DNA of 64,000 nt from Loktanella atrilutea. Its GTDB lineage: Bacteria; Pseudomonadota; Alphaproteobacteria; Rhodobacterales; Rhodobacteraceae. Positions 50,695 to 59,101 of the stretch are shown here, in pieces. The DNA is taken from the NCBI RefSeq assembly GCF_900128995.1, contig NZ_FQUE01000001.1, positions 124,001 through 188,000 on the forward strand, written 5' to 3'. Position 1 is the stretch's first letter, and the number at the start of each line of letters is the position of its first letter. Under the pieces are notes generated by a model, which was given only the letters and a program-made list of their open reading frames with translations, made no database searches and was not told where the DNA came from. A program made the position numbers and the translations under genes.

Positions 50695-51387
50695 ATGATC
50701 AAGGGGCTGATCTTCGACAAGGACGGCACGCTGTTCGACTTCAACGCAACATGGGGCAGCTTCACGCGCCATCTTCTGGTGTCAGAGGCCGCCGGCGACG
50801 CCTTGCTGCTGAAACGCCTTGCGACGGTCCTCGGCTATGACCTGGCGTTGAACCGGTTCCAGCCGGGCAGCATCGTGATCGCCGAACCGATCGATGTCGT
50901 GGCCCGCGCGGTCCTTACGGTGACGGGACCGGGCGACCTCGACGCGCTGATTTCGCGGATGAACGCCTTTTCCGCGGATGTCCCCCAGCAACCGGCGGCG
51001 GATCTTCCGGCGCTGATGGCGCAGCTGCGGGCAATGGGGCAGACCCTCGGCGTCGTGACGAACGATGCAGAGGCGCCGGCATTCCGCCATCTGGAGGATG
51101 CCGGGATCATCGACGAACTGGCCTTCGTCGCCGGCTACGACAGCGGTCACGGTGCCAAACCCTCGGCCGCGCCGCTGCTGGCATTCTGCAAGGCAGTGGG
51201 GCTGCCGCCGTCTGACTGCGCGATGGTGGGCGACAGTCCCCATGACCTGACGGCGGGCCGGGCGGCAGGCATGACCTGCATCGGCGTGCTGACCGGCCCC
51301 GCCGCCCGCGCGGACCTGACACAGCTGGCGGACGCGGTGCTGAACAGCATCGCCGATCTGCCAGCCTGGCTGACGCATCAGGTCTGA
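50695..51387 (+). CDS. HAD-superfamily phosphatase (phosphoglycolate phosphatase-like)
   Basis: A 230-residue HAD hydrolase. Motif I is IFDKDGTLFD (nucleophile D8, acid/base D10), motif II is GVVTND, the lysine is in GHGAKPSAAP and motif IV is MVGDSPHDL. The cap domain (about 15-90) is helical, as in Gph. The substrate may be phosphoglycolate or another small phospho-metabolite. ATG 50695 gives the direct MIKGLIFDKDG start. Confidence 0.88.
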   Translation: MIKGLIFDKDGTLFDFNATWGSFTRHLLVSEAAGDALLLKRLATVLGYDLALNRFQPGSIVIAEPIDVVARAVLTVTGPGDLDALISRMNAFSADVPQQPAADLPALMAQLRAMGQTLGVVTNDAEAPAFRHLEDAGIIDELAFVAGYDSGHGAKPSAAPLLAFCKAVGLPPSDCAMVGDSPHDLTAGRAAGMTCIGVLTGPAARADLTQLADAVLNSIADLPAWLTHQV

Positions 51388-51524
51388 CGCAAGGCCCGTG
51401 TCGGCGGCGGCCACGGTCTTGCCAGACAAAGTTTTTCACCGACAGCAACTTTTTGTGCCGCCTTGTCGTGGTTGCCACATAGCAGGTCACAACGGCCTGC
51501 CGGGAAGAGAGAAAGAGATACCAT

Positions 51525-52100
51525 ATGTCGATGAAAACAAAGCTGATGACCGCCGCTGCCGTGTTCGCACTGTCCACCGGTGCCGCCTTTGCCGAATCCC
51601 ACATGAGTGCCGACGGCAACCCGATGGTCGGTGGCGCCGAGATGTTCCCGACCAAGACGATCGTGGAAAATGCCTCGACCGCCGAAAACCTGACGACGCT
51701 GGTCGCCGCCGTGCAGGCTGCCGGTCTTGTGGACACGCTGTCGGGCCCCGGTCCGTTCACCGTCTTCGCCCCCACGAATGACGCTTTCGACAAGCTGGAC
51801 CAGTCGCAGGTTGCCGAACTGATGAAGCCGGAGAATCAGGCGGCTCTGGCCAAGATCCTGACCTGCCACGTCGTCGCGGCCGATGCGATGTCCGACGCGA
51901 TCATGGGCATGATCGCCGACGATAACGGCGACCACGCGGTGACCACCGTGGGCGGCTGCGTGCTGCAGGCCAAGATGGATGGTGACATGATCACCCTGAC
52001 CGATGAGCGTGGTCAGGTCGCGACCGTCACCCAGGCTGACGTGAAGCAGTCGAACGGCGTCGTGCACGTGATCGACACCGTGCTGCTGCCGGCCGAATAA
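51525..52100 (+). CDS. Secreted fasciclin (FAS1) domain protein 1
   Basis: A 191-residue exported protein: signal peptide (residues 1-23, ending AFA) and one FAS1 domain with the hallmark motifs FTVFAPTNDAFDKL (H1-like) and SNGVVHVIDTVLLP (H2-like, with the conserved histidine-containing VVHVID). FAS1 proteins mediate adhesion or surface structure. Two cysteines (LTCHV, GGCVL) probably form a disulfide. It ends in a strong terminator and is followed by a close paralogue, so the pair arose by tandem duplication. Confidence 0.93.
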   Translation: MSMKTKLMTAAAVFALSTGAAFAESHMSADGNPMVGGAEMFPTKTIVENASTAENLTTLVAAVQAAGLVDTLSGPGPFTVFAPTNDAFDKLDQSQVAELMKPENQAALAKILTCHVVAADAMSDAIMGMIADDNGDHAVTTVGGCVLQAKMDGDMITLTDERGQVATVTQADVKQSNGVVHVIDTVLLPAE

Positions 52101-52136
52101 GAGTTACGTCGGATTTCGATCCGGCCTGCCTGCCAG

Positions 52137-52169
52137 CCCCGCCCCGTCACTTGACGGGGCGGGGTTTTT
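52137..52169 (+). terminator. Rho-independent terminator after fasciclin gene 1
   Basis: A perfect palindromic stem CCCCGCCCCGTCA / TGACGGGGCGGGG (52137-52149 and 52152-52164) is followed by five T. Very strong GC stem; transcription of the two fasciclin genes is therefore mostly separate. Confidence 0.88.
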
Positions 52170-52291
52170 CACGTCAGCCGCGGCATCCTGTCCATCGCGG
52201 CCACACGTGGGAACATTATTCAGTCTTTGCATGTTGTAGCGCCACAGCAGGGCAGAATGTCCTGCACGACCATATGAAAGAGAGATGTTTT

Positions 52292-52885
52292 ATGTCGATG
52301 ACAAGCAAACTGATGGCCGCCGCTGCCGCTCTGAGCCTGACCGCAGGCGCCGCCGCCGCCGAGTCGCACATGAGCCCGGCCGGCAACCCGATGGTCGATG
52401 GCGTCGAGATGATGCCCGACATGACGATCGTCGAGAACGCTTCCAACGCCGGCAACCTGTCGACGCTGGTCGCTGCCGTGCAGGCCGCCGGCCTGGCCGA
52501 TACGCTGGCGGGCGAAGGCCCCTTCACCGTGCTGGCGCCGACCAACGACGCCTTCGCCAAGCTGGACCAGACCCAGCTGGACGACCTGATGAAGCCGGAA
52601 AACCAGGCAGCACTCGCCAAGATCCTGACCTGCCATGTCATCCCCGGTGCGATGAACACCGAAGAGCTGGCGGGCCAGTTCGGTAACGAAGGTGGCGAGC
52701 AGGAACTGGAAACCGTCGGCGGCTGCATGGTGACGATCCGCAAGGACGCCGTGAAGGCCGAGGGTGAAGAGCACTTCACCATCACCGACGAACGCGGTCA
52801 GGTCGCAGAGATCATGACCCCCGACGTGTTCCAGTCGAACGGCGTCGTGCATGTGATCGACACCGTCCTTCTGCCGGCCGAATAA
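52292..52885 (+). CDS. Secreted fasciclin (FAS1) domain protein 2
   Basis: A 197-residue paralogue of the preceding gene: signal peptide (1-23), the same FTVLAPTNDAFAKL and SNGVVHVIDTVLLPAE motifs, conserved ESHMSPAGNPMV segment after the signal peptide and the paired cysteines. An insertion of about six residues with more acidic and lysine content (KDAVKAEGEEHF) is the main difference. ATG 52292 follows AGAGAG; ATG 52298 is possible. It has its own terminator. Confidence 0.92.
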   Translation: MSMTSKLMAAAAALSLTAGAAAAESHMSPAGNPMVDGVEMMPDMTIVENASNAGNLSTLVAAVQAAGLADTLAGEGPFTVLAPTNDAFAKLDQTQLDDLMKPENQAALAKILTCHVIPGAMNTEELAGQFGNEGGEQELETVGGCMVTIRKDAVKAEGEEHFTITDERGQVAEIMTPDVFQSNGVVHVIDTVLLPAE

Positions 52886-52919
52886 GCCTCTCCAATATCG
52901 GCCCTTTCAGGCTGGTTCT

Positions 52920-52952
52920 GGCCTCCTGCGTTTGCCCGCAGGAGGCCTTTTT
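52920..52952. terminator. Terminator after fasciclin gene 2
   Basis: GGCCTCCTGCG (52920-52930) pairs with CGCAGGAGGCC (52937-52947), followed by five T on the plus strand. It reaches the stop codon of the convergent M42 peptidase gene and may act in both directions. Confidence 0.82.
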
Positions 52953-53986
52953 CATGCGAAATCCGCCAGATAGGCCGCGATGATGTCGCGCGCGGCCAGA
53001 AGGTCGGTGCGGTGCACCATTTCGGTCACCGTATGGATGTAGCGCGTGCCGACGACGATCCCGACGGCCCGGGCGCCCGCGGCGGCCTGCTGTGCCGCCG
53101 CGCCGTCCTGACCGCCCGCCGCCAGCATCGTGCGCTGGTAGGGGATGCCCTTGGCCTCTGCCAGTGCCGCGATGTCACGCACGAGGCCTGCATCGGCGAT
53201 GAAGCTGCTGTCGCGCACATGCAGCCCGAAACCTTCACCGTGGCGCGTGGTGGCGTCCTTTTCGGGGATTCCCGGCGTGTCGCAGGCCAGCGTCGTGTCG
53301 ATGCCAAGCCCGATGTCGGGCCGCACGGCATAGGCAGCAGTCCGCGCGCCGCGCAGCCCGACCTCTTCCTGACAGGTGAAAGCCACGTGGATTTCGGCGC
53401 CGCGACCACCGTCGCCAAGCGCCCGGATCGCCTCGATCCCCAGCCAGCAGGCGACGCGGTTGTCGAGGGCCTTGCTGACAAAGGTATCACCCATCGTCAG
53501 GAAAGGTTCGTCCATGACGACGAAGTCGCCAACCTTGACGCGGTCTTTGGCCCCGAGCCCGAGGCCGGTGTCGATGAAGAACTCGCCCACCTCCGGCACC
53601 TTCTTGCGGTCCTCGGCGGTGGAGATGTGGACCGGCTTGCCGCCGGGGTTCATGACGCCCTTCAGATCGCCATCCTCGGTGCAGACCAGCACACGGCGGG
53701 AAAAGAGGTTGCGCGGATCGAAGCCGCCGACCGGCTGGACCCAAAGGTAGCCCTTGTCATCGATGTGGCTGACGAGAAACCCGATCTCGTCCATGTGGCA
53801 CAACAGCATGATCCGTGGTGCGTCAGCGCGGTCCGCATCGCGCCGGCACAGCAGGTTGCCCATCGGGTCGACGGAGATATCGTCGAACAGGTCGGCGACC
53901 TCCGTCTGGATCAAGTCGCGCACGCGGTCCTCGCGGCCGGGCACGCCCGGCATCTCGCACAGGCGCTTCAGCAGGTCGATGTTCAT
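52952..53986 (-). CDS. M42-family metalloaminopeptidase
   Basis: A 344-residue dinuclear zinc peptidase of the glutamyl aminopeptidase/endoglucanase M type. Metal and catalytic motifs are visible: LLCHMDEIGF, KALDNRVAC, FTCQEEVGLRG (catalytic Glu pair), LGIDTTLACD and GTRYIHTVTEM. These enzymes trim peptides in the cytoplasm as large tetrahedral complexes. ATG 53986 gives the typical MNIDLLKRLCEMPGVPG start; the frame open to 54166 has no support. Convergent with the fasciclin genes. Confidence 0.92.
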   Translation of the reverse strand: MNIDLLKRLCEMPGVPGREDRVRDLIQTEVADLFDDISVDPMGNLLCRRDADRADAPRIMLLCHMDEIGFLVSHIDDKGYLWVQPVGGFDPRNLFSRRVLVCTEDGDLKGVMNPGGKPVHISTAEDRKKVPEVGEFFIDTGLGLGAKDRVKVGDFVVMDEPFLTMGDTFVSKALDNRVACWLGIEAIRALGDGGRGAEIHVAFTCQEEVGLRGARTAAYAVRPDIGLGIDTTLACDTPGIPEKDATTRHGEGFGLHVRDSSFIADAGLVRDIAALAEAKGIPYQRTMLAAGGQDGAAAQQAAAGARAVGIVVGTRYIHTVTEMVHRTDLLAARDIIAAYLADFA

Positions 53987-54310
53987 GGGGTCATCCTGAG
54001 AATGGAACGGGTGCCGGTGTGGTAGGCGTGCCGGCCTTTGGGCGCAAGGCGGCGGCTTTTCGCGGAGCGGCTGCACCTTTCGGTGATCCGGCAGAATCAA
54101 GATGGAAACGGGCCGCAATCGCGTGTATTCAGGGCGTAATGGCGCAAAAGCGCAAGCAGCAGGCACTTATCCCCAAGAAACGACTTTACAGACCGTCCCC
54201 ACGGCCGCACCATATCTCGTAGGGGACTAACAAGAACCATACCGTCACTAGAGCAGTGGCATAGTGCTGGGGACGCGTTGCGGACCCGACACATGAGAGA
54301 GGCGAAGAGC
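53987..54310. other. Divergent promoter region between M42 peptidase and YbjN genes
   Basis: 324 bp between divergent starts. It must hold both promoters. I see no clear sigma-70 boxes, repeats or RNA. A 27-codon frame (MAQKRKQQALIPKKRLYR..., 54139-54222) is highly basic but lacks a ribosome-binding site and is not accepted as a gene. Confidence 0.35.
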
Positions 54311-54814
54311 ATGGCACTGACCGAGCAGTTTTACGACACCGACGACCTTCACCCCATCGATCTCGTGGAACATCTGGCCGAACACCATGCTTGGGAGTTC
54401 GACCGGCTGGCCGACAACCAGATCGCGATGGCGGTCGAAGGGCAGTGGCGCACCTATGCGATCACACTGTCATGGTCCGACCGGGACGAGACCCTGCGCC
54501 TGATCTGCACCTTCGAGATGGAACCGCCCGCGCACCGCACGCAGGCGCTGTTCGAGGCGCTGAACACGATCAACGACGACAGCTGGGCCGGCACCCTGAC
54601 CTGGTGGCCCGAGCAGAAGATGATCGTCTACCGCTACGGTCTGGTGTTGGCGGGCGAGCAGATCGCGAGCCCCGAACAGATCGACACGATGATCCACACG
54701 GCGGTGACGAGCTGCGAGCGCTATTACCCGGCGCTGCAGCTTGTGACCTGGGCCGAGCGGACGCCGGCGGAGGCGATCCGGATCGCCATCGGCGAGGCTT
54801 ACGGCCGCGCCTGA
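54311..54814 (+). CDS. YbjN domain-containing protein
   Basis: A 167-residue cytoplasmic protein of the YbjN/T3SS-chaperone-like fold: FDRLADNQIAMAVEGQWRTYAITLSW, RLICTFEMEPP, WAGTLTWWPEQKMIVYRYGLVL, and a final helical part. YbjN is a poorly understood stress-linked protein in E. coli. ATG 54311 follows a GAGAGG region. The gene is followed by a GC-hairpin element before proC. Confidence 0.87.
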   Translation: MALTEQFYDTDDLHPIDLVEHLAEHHAWEFDRLADNQIAMAVEGQWRTYAITLSWSDRDETLRLICTFEMEPPAHRTQALFEALNTINDDSWAGTLTWWPEQKMIVYRYGLVLAGEQIASPEQIDTMIHTAVTSCERYYPALQLVTWAERTPAEAIRIAIGEAYGRA

Positions 54815-54849
54815 GGTTTTGCGCCGCGCGGTCCGCGCGTCGCCACGCC

Positions 54850-54907
54850 GGGGGGCTGCCGCCCCCCGGACCCCCCGCTGACGCGGGGGCCAGCCCCCGC
54901 ACCCCCC
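54850..54907. repeat. GC-rich multi-hairpin intergenic element
   Basis: Between ybjN-like and proC genes lie two perfect 7-bp stems with four-base loops, GGGGGGC/GCCCCCC (54850-54867) and CCCCCGC/GCGGGGG (54872-54889), followed by more C5GC runs. It resembles the extragenic palindromic elements scattered in Rhodobacterales genomes and probably protects or ends the upstream transcript. Confidence 0.55.
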
Positions 54908-55005
54908 GCGTCTCTGGAACCACACGGAGACCCGCTGCGGATCTTGTCGGCGTTGTGTCCCGGGTTTCGGCTGCATAGAGTGCTGAAAAAATCGGGGTGG
55001 TTGCG

Positions 55006-55821
55006 ATGAATATGGATGATGTGGCCCGCCGGGGGCTGGTGCTGCTGGGTTGCGGCAAGATGGGATCGGCGCTGCTGGACGGCTGGCTGAAGGGCGGTCT
55101 GCCGGCAGACAGCGTCTGGGTGCTGGACCCGGCACCCTCGGATTGGGTGAAGACCACGGGCGTGCATCTGAACGCGGACCTGCCGGACGACCCGGCGGTG
55201 GCGCTGGTCGCGGTGAAGCCGCAGATGATGGGCGCCGCCCTGCCATCGATGCAGGCGCTGGGCGGGGGCGGGACGCTATTCGTTTCGGTCGCCGCCGGCA
55301 CGCCGCTGGCGCGCTTCGCGGCGGCCTTCGGCGCTGAAACGCCGATCGTGCGGACGATGCCGAACACACCCGCCGCAATCGGACGCGGCATCTCTGCCCT
55401 GATCGGCAATGCCGCGGCGACGGAAGCGCATCTGGCCCTGGCCGAGGCGCTGATGGGGGCCGTGGGACAGACCGTGCGTCTGGAGGATGAGGGTCAGATG
55501 GATGCGGTCACCGCTGTCAGCGGGTCCGGCCCCGCCTACGTCTTCCACCTGATCGAGACACTGGCCGCGGCGGGGGTGGAGCAGGGGCTGGCGCCCGACC
55601 TTGCCATGGCGCTGGCCAAGGCCACCGTCGGCGGCGCGGGACAATTGGCCGAGGACAGTCCGGAGGATCCCACCCAGTTGCGGCGCAACGTGACCAGTCC
55701 GAACGGCACCACGCAGGCCGCGCTGGAGGTGTTGATGGACGCCAAGCACGGCTTTCCGTCGCTGCTGACCCGTGCCGTCACCGCCGCGGCCACCCGCAGC
55801 CGGGAGCTCGCCCGTGACTGA
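55006..55821 (+). CDS. proC: Pyrroline-5-carboxylate reductase
   Basis: ProC makes the last step of proline synthesis with NADPH. The 271-residue protein has the Rossmann LLGCGKMGSALLDGW motif, the AVKPQMM segment, RTMPNTPAAIGRG and the signature VTAVSGSGPAYVF plus LRRNVTSPNGTT. ATG 55006 is preferred to the in-frame GTG at 54997. It overlaps csaA by 8 bases. Proline catabolism (putA) is 31 kb away and separately regulated. Confidence 0.95.
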   Translation: MNMDDVARRGLVLLGCGKMGSALLDGWLKGGLPADSVWVLDPAPSDWVKTTGVHLNADLPDDPAVALVAVKPQMMGAALPSMQALGGGGTLFVSVAAGTPLARFAAAFGAETPIVRTMPNTPAAIGRGISALIGNAAATEAHLALAEALMGAVGQTVRLEDEGQMDAVTAVSGSGPAYVFHLIETLAAAGVEQGLAPDLAMALAKATVGGAGQLAEDSPEDPTQLRRNVTSPNGTTQAALEVLMDAKHGFPSLLTRAVTAAATRSRELARD

Positions 55822-56152
55822 GATCTCCTTCGACGACTTCATAAAGGTCGACGTGCGCGTCGGTCGTGTCACCCGGGCAGAGCCCTATCCCGAGGCGCGC
55901 AAGCCGGCCATCAAGCTTTGGATCGACTTCGGCGGTGACATCGGCGAGCGCAAGACCAGCGCGCAGCTGACCGTCCACTACACGCCCGAGATGCTGGTGG
56001 GCCGGATGGTCTGTGCCGTGGTGAACTTTCCGCCGCGCCAGATCGGCAAGTTCATGTCGGAGGTGCTGGTGCTGGGCATGCCGGACGAAGACGGCGCCGT
56101 CGTACTGGTGACACCGGATCAGGACGTCCCGGCCGGAGGGCGTCTGCATTGA
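55814..56152 (+). CDS. csaA: tRNA-binding-domain protein CsaA
   Basis: A 112-residue OB-fold protein of the CsaA type: FDDFIKVDVRVGRVTRAEPYPEARKPAIKL, TSAQLTVHY, VNFPPRQIGKFMSEVLVLG. CsaA binds tRNA ends and has chaperone-like, secretion-related activity in Bacillus. The start is GTG 55814, which overlaps the proC stop by 8 bases; an in-frame start at 55772 lies too deep inside proC. Its stop overlaps the next gene's start (TTGA). Confidence 0.9.
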   Translation: MTEISFDDFIKVDVRVGRVTRAEPYPEARKPAIKLWIDFGGDIGERKTSAQLTVHYTPEMLVGRMVCAVVNFPPRQIGKFMSEVLVLGMPDEDGAVVLVTPDQDVPAGGRLH

Positions 56153-57102
56153 AACGCCTGCTTCTGACCCGCGCTTTCCCGCCCGCCACGGTCGCCGCCG
56201 CCCGCGCCCGCTTTGACGTGACCCTGCGCGACAGGACCGATGGCCTGTCGCCGGCCCAGGCGGCGGAGGCCCTGCAGCAGCATGACGCGATCCTTTGCAC
56301 GCTGGGCGACGGTTTCAGCAAGGAGGCTTTTGCCGCAAACGACATGCGCTGCGGCATGATCGCGAGCTTCGGCGTGGGCTACAACCACATCGACGTGGCG
56401 GCGGCGCAGGCGGCCGGCGTGCAGGTATCGAACACCCCGGACGTCGTGACCGATGCCACCGCGGACATCGCGATGACGCTGATCCTGATGACCGCCCGGC
56501 GGGCAGGCGAGGGGGAGCGTCTGGTCCGCGCGGGGGGCTGGACGGGCTGGCATCCGACACAGATGCTCGGCGCGCATGTTACCGGCAAGCGGCTGGGCAT
56601 CGTGGGCATGGGGCGGATCGGTCAGGCGGTAGCGCGGCGGGGGCATTTCGGCTTCGGCATGCCTGTGATCTACTTCAACCGCTCGCAGAAGGACGTCGAC
56701 GTGCCCGCGCGGCAGGTGCCGGACCTGCACAGCCTGATGAGCCAGTCGGACATCGTCGTGGTGACGGTGCCCGGCGGCGGTCCCAATACCCACCTGATCG
56801 ACGCGGCCGCGTTGGCGCAGCTAAGCGACGGGACCGTCTTCGTGAATGTGGCAAGGGGCGACGTGGTGGATGAGACCGCGCTGATCGCGGAACTGTCCAG
56901 CGGGCGCATCCGCGCGGGGCTTGACGTCTATGCGCGCGAACCCGTGGTGCCCAAGGCGCTGACTGATTTGGACAATGTCGTGCTGTTGCCGCATCTGGGC
57001 ACGGCGGCGCTGGAGGTGCGCGAGGCGATGGGACAGATGGCGCTGGACAATATCATATCATGGGCGGACGGGCAGAGGCCACCGCAGGCGCTCTGGTCCT
57101 AG
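56149..57102 (+). CDS. D-2-hydroxyacid dehydrogenase (glyoxylate/hydroxypyruvate reductase type)
   Basis: A 317-residue NAD(P)H-dependent dehydrogenase. The catalytic triad is visible: arginine in NVARGD, glutamate in DVYAREP and histidine in LLPHLGTA; the cofactor motif is LGIVGMGRIGQAVA. It is likely a glyoxylate or hydroxypyruvate reductase. The start is TTG 56149, after GGAGGG (56135-56140), overlapping csaA by 4 bases, so proC, csaA and this gene form one coupled operon. Its stop shares CTAG with the convergent cytochrome gene. Confidence 0.9.
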   Translation: MKRLLLTRAFPPATVAAARARFDVTLRDRTDGLSPAQAAEALQQHDAILCTLGDGFSKEAFAANDMRCGMIASFGVGYNHIDVAAAQAAGVQVSNTPDVVTDATADIAMTLILMTARRAGEGERLVRAGGWTGWHPTQMLGAHVTGKRLGIVGMGRIGQAVARRGHFGFGMPVIYFNRSQKDVDVPARQVPDLHSLMSQSDIVVVTVPGGGPNTHLIDAAALAQLSDGTVFVNVARGDVVDETALIAELSSGRIRAGLDVYAREPVVPKALTDLDNVVLLPHLGTAALEVREAMGQMALDNIISWADGQRPPQALWS

Positions 57103-57587
57103 CGGGGCAGCATCCGCCGCAGCACAGCCTTGTCGCCCGCGACGAAGTGATGGTAAAGCGCCCCGGCGATGTGCAGCACGATCAGCCCGATCAGCACCTT
57201 TCCGGTGACGTCGTGGACCTCTGCCAGCGTTTCTGACGGAATGAACCACGCCAGTGCGCCCACGATCGGCATGCCGATCAGGATCGCGTAGAACAGCCAA
57301 TGGGTCGCGCGGCTGACGGTCTGGATGACCCCAGCCGATTCGGGCGGTGGCGGGATGTCGGTTGTCAGTCGCAAAGCCAGACGCCAAAGCATCAGGATAC
57401 CGATGGTCGCACCCAGCAGGGCATGAAAGATCGCGCCGCCGGTCCAGCCGGTCCCGATCTCTATGTTCTCCATCTTGGCGTCGAAGCTTGCGCCCATCGC
57501 ATCGGCAAAGATGATCTGGATCCCAACCGCCACCGCGATCAGCCAGTGCAGCATCATATGGGGTGCGGTGTATTTCGTGGCTGACAT
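57099..57587 (-). CDS. Cytochrome b561
   Basis: A 162-residue protein with four membrane helices. Histidine ligands for two b hemes are visible in HMMLHWLIAV, GAIFHALLG, TVSRATHWLFY and VLIGLIVLHIAGALYHHF. Family members transfer electrons between quinol and periplasmic or cytoplasmic acceptors (for example superoxide oxidase CybB). ATG 57587 (MSATKYTAPH) is chosen; the frame continues upstream over tdk and is ignored. Confidence 0.9.
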   Translation of the reverse strand: MSATKYTAPHMMLHWLIAVAVGIQIIFADAMGASFDAKMENIEIGTGWTGGAIFHALLGATIGILMLWRLALRLTTDIPPPPESAGVIQTVSRATHWLFYAILIGMPIVGALAWFIPSETLAEVHDVTGKVLIGLIVLHIAGALYHHFVAGDKAVLRRMLPR

Positions 57588-57634
57588 GCATGTATTCCGG
57601 GTCAGGCAGCCAATTCCGCCATCGCCATCAAACG

Positions 57635-58231
57635 TCAGAGCAGGCGGTCCGGTTCCGCCCCCTCCATCGCGGCGCGCCAGTGCCTGCGGCACAGCGAGAC
57701 ATAGCGGTCGTTGCCACCGACCTGCACCTGATCGCCGGACTGCACGACTCGGCCCGCTGCATCGCGGCGCACGACCATCGTTGCCTTCCGCCCGCAGTGA
57801 CAGATCGTGCGGACCTCCCGCATCTCGTCCGCCAGCGCCAGCAGCGTGGCGGACCCGGGAAAAAGCTGGCCCTGAAAATCGACCCGCAGGCCAAAGCACA
57901 TGACCGGCACGTCCAGATCGTCGACGACACGGGCCAGCTGCCACACCTGCTCGGGTTCCAGGAACTGCGCCTCGTCCACGAAGACGCAGGCACAGGGCTG
58001 TGCCAGCCGGCGTTCGATCATGGTGTAGAGGTTGTCGCCGGGGGCGTAGGTGTCGGCGGGCTGGGCGATGCCGATGCGGCTGGCGATCCGGCCTTGCCCC
58101 GCGCGGGTGTCCAGCCGGGCGGTCATCAGATAGGTCTGCATCCCGCGTTCGACGTAGTTGTGGCTGGCCTGCAGCAGCACCGTCGATTTTCCGGCGTTCA
58201 TGGTGGAGTAGTTGAAATAGAGCTTTGCCAT
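57635..58231 (-). CDS. tdk: Thymidine kinase
   Basis: A 198-residue type II thymidine kinase of the nucleotide salvage pathway. P-loop STMNAGKST, the DEAQFL catalytic/Mg region, and the C-terminal zinc-binding cysteines (ICHCGRKA and LCRRHW) with the lasso segment QVGGNDRYVSLCRRHW are visible. ATG 58231 (MAKLYFNYSTMNAGKS) is standard. Located 47 bp before the cytochrome b561 gene, possibly co-transcribed. Confidence 0.94.
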   Translation of the reverse strand: MAKLYFNYSTMNAGKSTVLLQASHNYVERGMQTYLMTARLDTRAGQGRIASRIGIAQPADTYAPGDNLYTMIERRLAQPCACVFVDEAQFLEPEQVWQLARVVDDLDVPVMCFGLRVDFQGQLFPGSATLLALADEMREVRTICHCGRKATMVVRRDAAGRVVQSGDQVQVGGNDRYVSLCRRHWRAAMEGAEPDRLL

Positions 58232-58336
58232 GGCCCGGGTGATAGCGGTGCGCGCAGAGGATTTGCAAGAACCGGCGGCTGACATTCCGCGCGGGCTTGG
58301 GTAACCGTGCCGCAACGCTTGCAAAGGATCCGCCCC

Positions 58337-59038
58337 ATGACAGAAGACATGCCCAACCTCATCGCGGATCAGCTGCACCCCATCGACCCCGGCGACCTTG
58401 CCGCCCCCGGTGACCCGCGCCATCCGCCGCGCATTCTGATCCTGACCGGATCGCTGCGCGCAGTCAGCTATTCCCGCCTGACGGCGGAAGAGGGCGCCCG
58501 CGTCCTGCGTGCGCTGGGGTGCGAGGTGCGCCACTTCGATCCGACCGGTCTGCCGTTGCCGGACGAGGCCAATGCCGACCACCCGAAGGTGCGCGAATTG
58601 CGCGACCTCGCGCTTTGGTGCGAAGGCATGGTCTGGTCCAGCCCGGAACGCCACGGCGCGATGACGGCAGTGATGAAGGCGCAGATCGACTGGATTCCGC
58701 TGGCGCCCATCGGCGGCATCAGGCCGACGCAGGGCAAGACCCTGGCTCTGATGCAGGTCTGCGGCGGATCGCAATCCTTCAACACGGTCAACCAGATGCG
58801 TGTTCTGGGACGCTGGATGCGGATGGTGACGATCCCGAACCAGTCCTCGGTCCCGATGGCCTTCAAGCAGTTCGCGGATGGTCGCATGCTGCCGGGACCG
58901 CTGTACAACCGGATCGTCGACGTGATGGAGGAACTTGTCCGCTTCACATGGCTGACCCGTGGCCGCCCGCAGCTGACCGACCGCTATTCGGAACGGGTCG
59001 AAACGCTGGAGGACGTCCACAGACGCGTGACCTCCTGA
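58337..59038 (+). CDS. arsH: NADPH-dependent FMN reductase ArsH
   Basis: A 233-residue flavoprotein. The FMN-binding [13 protein letters not shown] motif, the [21 protein letters not shown] segment and [31 protein letters not shown] are diagnostic of ArsH. ArsH oxidises trivalent methylated arsenicals with NADPH. No arsC, arsB or arsR is visible here, so it is a solitary arsH. ATG 58337 gives [10 protein letters not shown]. Divergent from tdk. Confidence 0.93.
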   Translation: MTEDMPNLIADQLHPIDPGDLAAPGDPRHPPRILILTGSLRAVSYSRLTAEEGARVLRALGCEVRHFDPTGLPLPDEANADHPKVRELRDLALWCEGMVWSSPERHGAMTAVMKAQIDWIPLAPIGGIRPTQGKTLALMQVCGGSQSFNTVNQMRVLGRWMRMVTIPNQSSVPMAFKQFADGRMLPGPLYNRIVDVMEELVRFTWLTRGRPQLTDRYSERVETLEDVHRRVTS

Positions 59039-59101
59039 TCCGGAACCCATGTCGGCCCGGCCTGTTGTGTCCCGCAATCGACAAGAACAGGAGACATCCA
59101 G

